Assembly: GCA_001466705.2 (NCBI GenBank)
Contig: LATX02000058.1
Span: forward strand, 1-15,182
Reading direction: 5' to 3'
Length of the DNA: 15,182 bases
From: Moniliophthora roreri
Lineage: Eukaryota > Basidiomycota > Agaricomycetes > Agaricales > Marasmiaceae
The translations under genes were made by a program, and so were the position numbers. Numbering within the stretch: position 1 is the stretch's first letter; the number at the start of each line of letters is the position of its first letter. The notes under the pieces were generated by a model. That model made no database searches. It was given only the letters and a program-made list of their open reading frames with translations, and was not told the origin of the DNA. Shown in pieces: positions 8,114 through 15,182 of this stretch.

Positions 8114-9283
8114 ACACTGAAGTGTTGAGTCATGCTTCTTCAGCAAATCCATCAATTCCGTGACACTCAGAGCATCCACATGCCTGGCCTCGACAACTAT
8201 GTTTCATTACCTACCACAGACGTCAAAGCTGAAGCCATTGATCTGCACCTCCCTAGCTCACTACCGCAGGCTATACGCCAAAATATATGTTCAGAGAAGC
8301 TGATCAACATTGAGAATCGACTTTGGTACGGTCAAGCATACAAGTGCATTATTTGTCTTCGGGGTCAGCTGCAAGCCCAATCTCTCACTTACAAGTACAA
8401 CAGCAAGTCTGGACAGTCTCAGGCCATGTGGACAAAGATGAACACTCTTCGAGCACAAATTGATGCTCGTATTCAGGGTCTGTGAGCGATGTACACTGCA
8501 GCGCGTCAAGTGCTGCTCTCCCTTCATAGTCCTGGTGGATGGGAAAAGGTGCTGAAAGTTTTGAACCCAGAGGATATACGTGGTATTGGTGAAAGGTTTC
8601 TTTGGGAGGAGGAGAAGGAGGAGTTCTATAAGGCACAGAAGAAATCAGGGGTTGATCAAAAGGATATTGAGGCAGTTCTTCTGGGCTGAACCAGTTCTCT
8701 TCCCTTGGCTTATGTGAATTGGGATGTAGTTCTCACAGATGCCAAAGCAAAGAACTTGTTGTGGATTTAGTATCTATCGGCAAGGGAGATGATAATAAGG
8801 AGTTAGAAGCAAGTATGTATGAATAACACTATTTTTTCTTCTACATTTTTTGTTCAGTTGGGTTCTCATTGTTGCTTCTATCTAGGTCTCCATGTCAAAT
8901 GGTGTTGAGCCAGGGCGAGGGCACAGCATGCTCATGAAGAGGTCCTTCTGGTTGATGAGGAGATGAGACGATCGATCGAATATTGCTATTGGAAGTCACA
9001 GTGGTGAGTAGCACAGATAGGAAGACAGGAGGCCATAGCACCCTGGCATGTAGAAGGACTACAAGCATATGCGATGGACCAGGCATCATCTGAATTCACT
9101 CGAGGCCAATCCTGGTCTACTTGCCTTCTACCCATCAGACAACGGGCCAATGCCATATTGCAATGGATTGACAAACTGGCATACAGCCTGGAAACATATC
9201 TTTGTGCTTCAGTCAAACTCACACCCATGGAGAGTCTAGACCTGAAGGACCAGTCTCTTGATACATACGTCAGTTCAATATAG

Positions 9284-9569
9284 TATCCTGTTTCTCGGCA
9301 TGTCCAACATGTTTAGCGAGAGAGCCATATAGATAAGACCGAGCAATTCAGATAAGATCGGGTATTATAGGGAAAGTCCATGTGCTTATCATCTTGCGCT
9401 TCAACTACCCTTTTTCAGAACTGAATCCCGATTTTCAGGACTGAAGAAGTCAGCCTTTCTCTCATTTTCAGCCAAGTTTTCAGCCCTCTCTCCAGGCCAC
9501 AGATATAAAAGCAATGTGAAATCATATGCTGCCTCGAATCCCCTTCCTTCATACCATCATCCCGAACCA
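9284..9569 (+). promoter_or_regulatory. Upstream region with TATA box (9504-9510) and TTCAG motifs
   Basis: From about 9415 to 9490 there are repeated 'cagaactgaa', 'ttttcagg' and 'ttttcagcc' motifs like those of the minisatellites. TATAAAA at 9504-9510 lies 60 bp before the ATG at 9570, a normal fungal core-promoter distance. The 3' end of the dead KDZ element should also lie here, but I could not define its terminal repeat. Confidence 0.5.
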
Positions 9570-10897
9570 ATGGTTGCTCGTGGACGTGGTCAACATGCTA
9601 GAATGCATACTGGTGGTACGCTTGTCGTCTTTTTTTTGTAACCATTGTGCCTAATAGTGGGACACCTTTAGGGAAACCTCCTCAGAAGAACTCTTACCCC
9701 TTGGCTGAAGCTGGTGACAAAGAAGATCATAGAGGACATACATTGGTGTGGCCATCATTCTTTATCTTTAGTGCCAGGAACTTAACAAATTTACAGAAGA
9801 TTTGCTCCTTGAAGACGCCTACTGCCCATGACAAAGATGATAGATCTGATGGCGGAGAAGTTAGATCTGAATACGAGAAAATAGTAAGCTATCATCACCC
9901 ATTTTCAATGCATGGCCCCAGTCACTAATGATTGCTACCATAGGGCTCGAGCTACTCTCAAAGTGTAAATGAAGCTGTTGACAATGACCTTTTGTCCTCT
10001 GTATGTTGCCTCGTCTCTTGTTAATTTATTATTGATTGATTATTCTGTTGTGGGGTTCTACCATGACTCAGAGCAGTGTCAATTCCTCTCTTCAACAATT
10101 GAATGCATAGATATAGTCATTTTGTATTCTTGAAACAGGAAATAGCATTTGAGATTTTGGCTTCAATAGATCTGCAGTGGCATGAGAGCATCTGGCAAGT
10201 GTAAAAGTTTTTAGCTGCATGCGTAAGGGCACACTTCTTCAATGGAACACCCACTATCTCCTATGCTTCAGCGTCGTCGTTCAGCCATTACTGAACCAAG
10301 TCAAAAGCTCCGTCGTCTTGAAGGCAAACATTTTATGTTCATGGAAGCCAACCCCATTACCTCCTTCGAGTCCTTGGCATCTTTTTCAAATGATCAGGCC
10401 AGCAAAGATCCTGATTCCAGCAATGATGGTGCACTACTGCTAGTCAGCAGTGTCGAGGACAGTTCTGCAGAACTGATTCCTCGGGCTTGTCCCAATACAC
10501 TGGAGTCTGCTGGGCTGATCGATACATTTACCCACCTATTTGATGAGGAGTTTGCAGAAGCGGTAGTGAGCCAGCTGTCTCAAGAGGCAAAGGCTCAAGG
10601 AGCTGTCGCTGACACTCCATACCATCAGAATGTCCACCAGCCTGCACAGACACAAAAAGATACCTTCTCTCATCTTACTTGTTATTCCAAAGAGTACCAA
10701 TGCAGGCTCCGTAAGGTATGTTTTTCATGTTTCAGGTCAATGCTTAGAATAATAATGGGTTTCTAGTTTGTGACAGAAAATATTCGGCATCACTGGCAGA
10801 GTTGTTATCAATCAGTTGTTCAAGTAATTATCTTTGGTTTTACTTTCTTGCTCACAACTGATTCAATTTTCAGGAATCCCTGACACCTCAAAAATAA
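9570..10897 (+). CDS. Hypothetical multi-exon protein with histone H3-tail-like N-terminus
   Basis: The ATG at 9570 follows a TATA box. Exon 1 (9570-9615) splices via GTACGC..TTTAG (9616-9671) to 9672-9883. The start then reads MVARGRGQHARMHTGGK followed by PPQKN, which parallels the H3 tail (AR..Q.AR..TGGK.P.K). Further exons: 9944-10000 (intron 9884-9943, CTAAT branch), 10139-10198 (EIAFEILASIDLQWHE), 10272-10715, 10767-10823 and 10874-10897, with TAA at 10895. The last introns, 10716-10766 (GTATGT..CTAG) and 10824-10873 (GTAATT..TCAG), are phase 0 and convincing. The 138-bp gap 10001-10138 may hide another exon. Within 9672-9883 an alternative spliced frame (ELNKFTEDLLLEDA) is possible. 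The middle is acidic and Ser-rich (SVEDSSAEL, HLFDEEFAEAV). There is no histone fold or other known domain, and the function is unknown. Confidence 0.5.
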
Positions 10898-10984
10898 ATA
10901 GATAGATTTCCTATGTATCTTGTATCTTGACCTCGTCATTGACTTTAACTTGTCATGCCAATCGAATATACCTGATCTTTCAGA

Positions 10985-11290
10985 AAGTCAATGCTCGTCA
11001 GAGACTGAATGATAGGATTAAGAACTGAAAATAGGTAATGCTTACCGGATGTCTGATACTGTGCATGAGGTGGCTTTTCTGAGACTGAAAATAAGGGTGA
11101 GTGAAAGTCAACACTTGTTAGAGACTGAATATCAGGATTAAGGCCTGGAAATAGGTAACGCTTGCCAGACGTCCAATACAGAGACTGAATAATAGGTTTA
11201 AGGCCTGAAAATAGGTAGTGTTTGCCGGATGTCTGATATTGTGCACAAGACAGCATTTCTGAGACTGAGAATAAGGGTCAGCGTGCTCGT
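10985..11290 (-). repeat. Minisatellite, 60/120-bp units, CTGA-rich
   Basis: GAGACTGAAT recurs at 11001, 11121 and 11181, each followed by 'aggNttaaggcctgaaaataggta' and a 'gccRgaYgtcYRata' block. A second block, gtctgatactgtgca..tctgagactgaaaataaggg, occurs near 11051-11095 and again near 11231-11275. The arrangement is a 120-bp unit alternating with a 60-bp partial unit. On the reverse strand the units contain TTCAG motifs as in the 3-kb array. The reverse-strand ORF 10945-11256 only reflects the repeat. Confidence 0.75.
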
Positions 11291-11302
11291 CGGACAAGAG
11301 CA

Positions 11303-11309
11303 TATAAAT
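11303..11309 (+). promoter_or_regulatory. TATA box of the zinc-ribbon gene
   Basis: TATAAAT lies 39 bp before the ATG at 11348 and directly after the minisatellite. The repeat, TATA, gene order is the same as upstream of the gene at 9570. Confidence 0.5.
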
Positions 11310-11347
11310 TTTAAGTGGATGCTGCCACATCCAGACCCCACTCAACC

Positions 11348-12274
11348 ATGTTGTCCAACTCCAAAGGTAAAGAAATTGACACTTCCTCCTCTGCCCTCGA
11401 CCCTGGTGAAGGAGTCAACGCTTGCATCACCAACTTCATTCTCCAGCTGCTGACTGATGAATTCTGTTAGTTACTATTTCATGTATCGGTTGTCTGTCTA
11501 CTCACCTTACCATTAGTGCAAGAGATTCCCACAATCTGGGCTGCGATTTGGTCCATGACCAACTCTCAAAGGGAAGCAGTTAGGCAAGTTCTCTCAGTGA
11601 TTTTGGATCCCAGTGAGTAATGCTCAGCTGCCTTGATAAGCGTCAGTTTACTGACCTTGCTCTTAGTTCAATACCGATACATCGTCGAGTTGGTCTTCCA
11701 TACCAACATCAACAGAGCTAGAACTGCGACTGGTGACTACAATGTGGCTAGTGCCTCTGGATGCAGCAATGATGCACCAGGTACCTTAGGAACAGACAAC
11801 AACACAGCTTGTGCCTCTGGCTCTAGCAGCAATGCACCTGATACCTTGAGTAATTCTCACACACATGCTGTCATAGCTGGCAGTGGTATGACATTGTCTA
11901 GTGTGCCTTCCATTGCTGTTGCCACTTCTGGAGCTTCTTTGGCAGCTCCTGTGGCTATTCTGGGGCCACCATCGTTGGTCAATCCTATTTCGACAGTGTC
12001 CGCTGTGCCTTCTGTCACTATTGCGGCCTCTACCGTGCCTTCCATTGCTATCGCTGTGCCTGGACCTTCGACAGCTCCTGTCGCCGTTCCAGGGCTGTCA
12101 TCATTGGCGAACCCTATTCCAGCAAATCCCACTCCAGCACCGTCGACATTGAGTGATGATGACTATGATTACTATCCCGATGATGAATCTTACTGCCCCT
12201 GTTGTGACGGTGTCATCTCCGATCAACAAGAGCAGTGCACCAACTGTGGTTGGGGTCTGAGTTGTTCACCATAG
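11348..12274 (+). CDS. Intact three-exon protein with C-terminal double-CxxC zinc ribbon (273 aa)
   Basis: Exons: 11348-11465, 11517-11612 and 11667-12274. The introns, 11466-11516 (GTTAGT..TTAG, 51 bp) and 11613-11666 (GTGAGT..TTAG, 54 bp), give one frame of 274 codons. The protein starts MLSNSKGKEIDTSSS. Residues about 27-90 look helical (NFILQLLTDEFLQEIPTI, REAVRQVLSVILDP, YRYIVELVF). A long low-complexity Ala/Ser/Pro/Val linker made of near-repeats follows (PSIAVA, AVPSVTIA, TAPVAVPG). The end is acidic (SDDDYDYYPDDESY) and runs into CPCC-x12-CTNCGWGLSC, a double CxxC zinc ribbon. Known ribbons bind DNA, RNA or protein; the role here is unknown. It is the only recognised gene in the window without a lesion. 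Its 3' end is duplicated at 13827-13985. Confidence 0.7.
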
Positions 12275-12403
12275 GTGCCTTGTTATAGTATCACTTGTTG
12301 TAGTATCAGCGCACTGAAAGACAAAGATTTCTTGATGATTGAATGCACTAAATAACTTTTCCATGAGTTCGAGCACTGAGNTCATACCAATTCCAGTGGT
12401 TCC
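12275..12403. other. Short gap with N at 12381
   Basis: This is the 3' flank of the zinc-ribbon gene, shared with 13986-14091 up to 'gagcactgag'. The N at 12381 sits exactly where the second copy continues with unrelated sequence, so an assembly join or missing bases are likely. Confidence 0.6.
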
Positions 12404-13174
12404 ATGTATCATCCACAATCACTGCCCCAACCCAGTGCTCCGATACTCAACCCGCAACAGCTGCTCTTTCAGCAACAGCAGCAACTACAGCTTCAGCAGC
12501 TCGTTCTTCAGCAACAACAGCAAGGATTTGGTGTGGGCATGCCATTCACAGGCTCTCAGACCCCCGTCTGCTATCCGGGAATGTCACCTCACTTGGTCCA
12601 GTTTTACCCTCAATCACTGTTCCTTGATCAGCAGATGGTGAATTGGAATCCTACCAATTCCTCACTGATGTCAGGTCCTGTTGGAAACAGAAATGGTGAA
12701 GGCAAAGGCTATGTGGAGATGTTTAACGGTGAGTAACATACAGTAACATATTTCTTAAACTTCTTGGTGACTGATAGTCTTTCGAGGTCCAGAGGGTGGG
12801 TTACCTGCCGATGCCTGATATGGACACGAATCTATTGCAAGATGGAGCAGCCAATGATGGCATTCTTAATTCATTTCAATCACCAAACATCGATACTTGC
12901 TGTAGGTCCTTTGTTCTCTTTTGTTTAGGTCGTTTCTGAATGAGTTGCAGAGAGAGAGAATCTGTCCATCTGCCAAGATAAGAAAAGGACACGGCGAACT
13001 GAAGAGGAAATTCTTGTGCAAGACACTAGTGCCATTTTGATGAATGATCATGCTTTCTGTGGTGCTGGTAGTGTCGTTGACGTTGACACAGGCACAGAGA
13101 ACCTGTCAGCCCCCAAACGTGCAAGAAGGACACAGACAAAAAGTAGGGCTGAGAAGTGCACTGGCAGAATGTAG
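12404..13174 (+). CDS. Gln-rich hypothetical protein, copy 1 (frame damaged)
   Basis: The first visible ATG is at 12404; the true start may lie in the gap marked by the N at 12381. Exon 12404-12728 encodes a Gln-rich segment (LLFQQQQQLQLQQLVLQQQQQ region) followed by a Pro/Asn/Ser part (GMSPHLVQFYPQSLFL, GNRNGEGKGYVEMFNG). The intron starting GTGAGT at 12729 ends at 12777 or, keeping the same frame, at TCGAG near 12786. The next part should read GGYLPMPDMDTNLLQDG, but copy 1 has one extra T near 12801 (gggttacc versus gggtacc at 14753) and hits TGA at 12816. A later open stretch ends at TAG 13172-13174 and includes the basic, NLS-like KRARRTQTKSR. The exact last splice is unresolved. No family is recognised. 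A nuclear regulator is possible from the Q-rich and NLS-like parts, which is inference only. Confidence 0.4.
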
Positions 13175-13237
13175 GGTTTAGTGAAAAGCACGTATTTCTT
13201 GATATCCCTGTCATAGTTGGAGTGTGTAGCCATGTGA

Positions 13238-13238
13238 N
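13238..13238. other. Ambiguous base N between unrelated blocks
   Basis: A single N separates the end of the first Q-rich block from the unknown exons that follow. It is probably a contig join. Confidence 0.6.
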
Positions 13239-13297
13239 AGGTACTATGCTAGATGGGTCTCTATGCATCATCTATCATAAGCCCGATCTTTACTAAT

Positions 13298-13865
13298 CGA
13301 GCTCACAGACATAAAGAAAAAATCAAGGAACGGAGAGTACTCAAGTAATGTGTTTATTACTTTTTCAAATTCGATGATTCTGAGGCAAATGATGAAATCC
13401 AGAGCCATCACCCAAGCTTCAGCAACTTTTAGGAAGGAGGAAAAGGCTCAGGACTATGTGAAGGGAGCTCGAGAGTGCGTCAGGAGACCAGTAAAGTGAG
13501 TTTCTGCTATGCATCACCCCCTTTGCGATGACTCACATCCAGCCAACAATCCTGAAGAAAGCATACTGTTGCGAAAAAATACAAATTAAGGCTGGAGCAT
13601 GACTCCCCAGACCAGGAATACAGCAGCCCCAGGACTCAGAGCTTTCCAGAGCTCTGTACCAATGCAGTGCAGACCTCAACGTGTGCAATCTCCTGAAATT
13701 TTGACAGGACTCTCCAGCTCTATGAACCTGAAGGTCAATTTCGAGATTCTGAAGATTTACGTGAAGATGGCGAGGAAGATGATCACAAAGAATCTATGCA
13801 TTTATGGGAGGAAGCTCTGGTGACCAGTTCCAGCAAATCCCATTCCAGCACCGTCGACATTGAGT
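13298..13865 (+). CDS. Partial multi-exon gene, basic then acidic protein, unknown
   Basis: Three spliced exons join in one frame: about 13298-13344 (RAHRHKEKIKERRVLK), 13385-13495 (QMMKSRAITQASATF, RKEEKAQDYVKGARE) and 13558-13696 (KHTVAKKYKLRLEHDSPDQ). The introns are 13345-13384 (GTAATG..TGAG, 40 bp) and 13496-13557 (GTGAGT..GAAG, 62 bp). The frame closes with TGA at 13694-13696. A further open stretch, 13711-13865, is strongly acidic (EPEGQFRDSEDLREDGEEDD, then HLWEEAL), but I cannot find a good splice to it. No start is visible and the block begins at the N at 13238. It could be the 3' part of the Q-rich gene, which ends in a similarly basic region just before that N. Confidence 0.35.
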
Positions 13866-13985
13866 GATGATGACTATGATTACTATCCTGACAATGAATC
13901 TTACTGCCCCCGTTGTGACAGTGTCATCTCCGATCAACAAGAGCAGTGCACCAACTGTGGTTGGGGTCTGAGTTGTTCACTATAG
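13827..13985 (+). pseudogene. Second copy of the zinc-ribbon 3' end
   Basis: Homology with the zinc-ribbon gene begins abruptly at 'ttccagcaaatccca' and runs through its stop codon. The frame encodes STLSDDDYDYYPDNESY and then CPRC-x12-CTNCGWGLSC, so both CxxC pairs are kept (CPRC in place of CPCC). There is no upstream helical part or linker, so this is a 3' fragment unless it is spliced to the preceding unknown exons. The 3' flank 13986-14092 is also shared. Confidence 0.6.
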
Positions 13986-14092
13986 GTGCCTTGTTATAGT
14001 ATCACTTGTTGTAGTATCAGCGCACCAAAAGACAAAGATTTCTTGATGATTGAATGCACTAAATAACTTTTCCATGAGTTCGAGCACTGAGA

Positions 14093-14377
14093 TTAGAATG
14101 ACAACAAACCTGAATCATGAACTCAAGTGGTGTTTAGGCTATAGGCAGTTCTGTTCCATTGAAATAGCCTTTTTCTGTTTGGGAGTAGATCCGGATCCAT
14201 TCTGTAATAATAAGCATTTTGTATTCTATTTAGTAGTAAATGTGGCATACCAGGCTTTGGACTGTGGACTCTAATTCCTAAGATATGAAACATTGGGAAA
14301 TTATGCATCCTATAAACAAAGGGGAAAACATACTGTGTCTAAGCAGTAAACTCATAAAATAGCATGCAATCTCACTT
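14093..14377. other. 285-bp stretch present only in the second copy
   Basis: It follows 'gagcactgag', where copy 1 has its N, and ends at the N at 14378, after which homology with the Q-rich gene resumes. It contains the 10-bp palindrome GATCCGGATC near 14189-14198. No ORF is convincing and I saw no clear terminal repeats. Confidence 0.5.
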
Positions 14378-14378
14378 N
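14378..14378. other. Ambiguous base N at a homology breakpoint
   Basis: A single N where sequence found only in copy 2 meets the Q-rich gene copy. Likely a contig join. Confidence 0.6.
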
Positions 14379-14379
14379 G

Positions 14380-15128
14380 CCCCAACCCAGTGCTCCGATA
14401 CTCAACCCACAACAGCTGCTCTTTCAGCAACAGCAGCAACTACAGCTTCAGCAGCTCGTTCTTCAGCAACAACAGCAAGGATTTGGTGTGGGCATGCCAT
14501 TCATAGGCTCTCAGACCCCTGTCTGCTATCCAGGAATGTCACCTCACTTGGTCTGGTTTTACTCTCAATCACTGTTCCTCGATCAGCAGATGGTGAATTG
14601 GAATCCTACTGATTCCTCACTGATGTCGGGTCCTGTTGGGAACAGGAATGGTGAAGGCAAAGGCTATGTGGAGATGTTTAACGGTGAGTAACATACAGTA
14701 ACATATTTCTTAAACTTCTCGGTGACTGATAGTCTTTTGAGGTCCAGAGGGTGGGTACCTGCCGATGCCCGATATGGACACGAATCTATTGCAAGATGGA
14801 GCAGCCAATGATGGCATTCTTAATTCATTTCAATCACCAAACATCGATACTCGCCATAGGTCCTTTGTTCCCTTTCGTTTAGGTCATTCCTGAATGAGTT
14901 GCAGAGAGAGAGAATCTGTCCATCCGCCAAGATAAGAAAAGGACATGGCAAACTGAAGAGGAAATTCTTGCGCAAGACACTAGTGCTGTTTTGATAAACA
15001 ATCATGCTTTCCGTGGTGCCAGTAGTGTTGTTGACGTTGACACAGGCACAGAGAACCTGTCAGCCCCCAAATGTGCAAGAAGGACACAGACAAAAAGTAG
15101 GGCTGAGAAGTGCACTGGCAGAATGTAG
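14380..15128 (+). pseudogene. Gln-rich hypothetical protein, copy 2 (5' end missing)
   Basis: Matches 12425-13174 at offset 1955 (1954 after the extra T of copy 1). It begins inside the coding part at the N, so no start codon is present. Exon 1 runs to 14683 (VEMFNG) and the intron begins GTGAGT at 14684. This copy keeps the likely original frame after the intron (GGYLPMPDMDTNLLQDG, AANDGILNSF), but has TGA at 14738-14740 where copy 1 has CGA, if those bases are exonic. The last open stretch ends at TAG 15126-15128. The join between the second and third coding blocks is one base out of frame with the obvious splice sites (14860/14904) in both copies. Confidence 0.45.
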
Positions 15129-15182
15129 GGTTTAGTGAAAAGCACGTATTTCTTGATATCCCTGTCATAGTTGGAGTGTGTA

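Larger units (their letters stand above)
4343..9283 (+). pseudogene. KDZ (Kyakuja-Dileera-Zisupton) family transposase with CxC2 cluster, inactivated
   Basis: Cut-and-paste DNA transposase with an RNase H-like fold. Splicing gives recognisable family blocks over about 1,100 codons, a normal length. Exons: 4343-4678 (N-terminus), 4737-4952 (CxC2 zinc cluster), 5011-5188 (IWVHLGHH, DFCECT), 5232-5422 (QLLKFGLWPAS, STDFYH), 5473 to about 5664 (RWHIKMAKRAGRGHD), 5716-5877, 5936 to about 6085 (ATGIGAVTC, FRPNG), core 6144-6535 or 7188-7579 (YDIACQW, KFHLQAH, DGEAPERTW), 7630-7821, 7872-8001, 8056-8812 and 8886-9283. The donor near 5664 is not recognisable. Lesions include TGAs at 4415, 4788, 8057, 8126, 8483, 8687, 8906 and 9005, a TGA shared by both core copies (6469, 7513), and a frameshift near 8770-8790. 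The first expected catalytic Asp (family pattern DGNF/DANF) is Asn at 5743-5745. Asp at 6217 and Glu at 6403 remain. Family identity is very sure; activity is very unlikely. Confidence 0.93.
12127..15182 (+). repeat. Segmental duplication of zinc-ribbon 3' end plus Q-rich gene
   Basis: 12127-12380 matches 13838-14091 (offset 1711), and 12424-13219 matches 14379 to about 15173 (offset 1955, then 1954). The 244-bp difference between offsets is due to the 285-bp stretch at 14093-14377. The copies are interrupted by three single Ns. The order could be a real tandem duplication or the two haplotypes of a dikaryon placed one after the other. Confidence 0.75.

Noticed and set aside
4100..9560. Terminal inverted repeats of the KDZ transposon
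   Set aside because: I looked on both sides of the gene and found no convincing matching pair. The element limits stay undefined.
10945..11256. Reverse-strand 103-codon ORF
   Set aside because: It only translates the CTGA-rich minisatellite units.
11901..12152. Leu-rich 83-codon ORF, and the reverse-strand 91-codon ORF at 11857-12132
   Set aside because: Both are alternate frames of the Ala/Ser/Pro linker of the zinc-ribbon gene.

Overview
The window looks like repeat-rich DNA from a mushroom-type basidiomycete (Agaricomycetes). This rests on three things seen in the sequence: a KDZ (Kyakuja-Dileera-Zisupton) transposase with its N-terminal CxC2 cysteine cluster, many short introns (about 40-75 bp, GT..AG, often with a CTAAY-like branch site), and small A/S/P-rich or Q-rich genes separated by minisatellites. 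No species can be named from sequence alone. All recognised genes are on the + strand.

Layout. 1-592: 5'-diverged, 3'-truncated copy of a repeat element. 604-1182: 3' part of a Cys/His-rich gene directly abutting that element. 1370-2112: a fuller copy of the element with terminal inverted repeats and pol III A/B-box-like signals. 2113-2940: no convincing gene except a 44-codon ORF in a good start context. 2944-3880: minisatellite with a 99-bp (33-codon) period. 3880-3935: tRNA-like relic. 4343-9283: a full-length but dead KDZ transposase gene, with at least twelve exons recognisable. Its catalytic core is present twice in tandem, joined at a single N (7088). 9570-10897: multi-exon gene whose N-terminus resembles the histone H3 tail. 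10985-11290: second minisatellite. 11348-12274: intact three-exon gene ending in a double-CxxC zinc ribbon. 12404-13174: Q-rich gene. 13298-13865: further exons of an unknown basic/acidic protein. 13827-15182: second, diverged copy of the zinc-ribbon 3' end and the Q-rich gene. Single Ns at 7088, 12381, 13238 and 14378 all lie at or beside duplication breakpoints and probably mark contig joins.

The duplicated stretches differ mostly by CpG versus TpG/CpA, and most stop codons in the transposase are TGA where the family suggests CGA (Arg). This points to methylation-driven deamination or a RIP-like process acting on repeats.

The strangest feature is a 55-bp tract (6062-6116). It is the exact base-by-base complement, NOT the reverse complement, of the matching tract in the second copy (7106-7160), with both flanks otherwise colinear. 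No known recombination event produces this. It is most likely a sequence-handling error, but it is precise and should be checked. I found no coherent new multi-gene system. The 9.5-15.2 kb genes (H3-tail-like protein, zinc-ribbon protein, Q-rich protein) are the least explained part.
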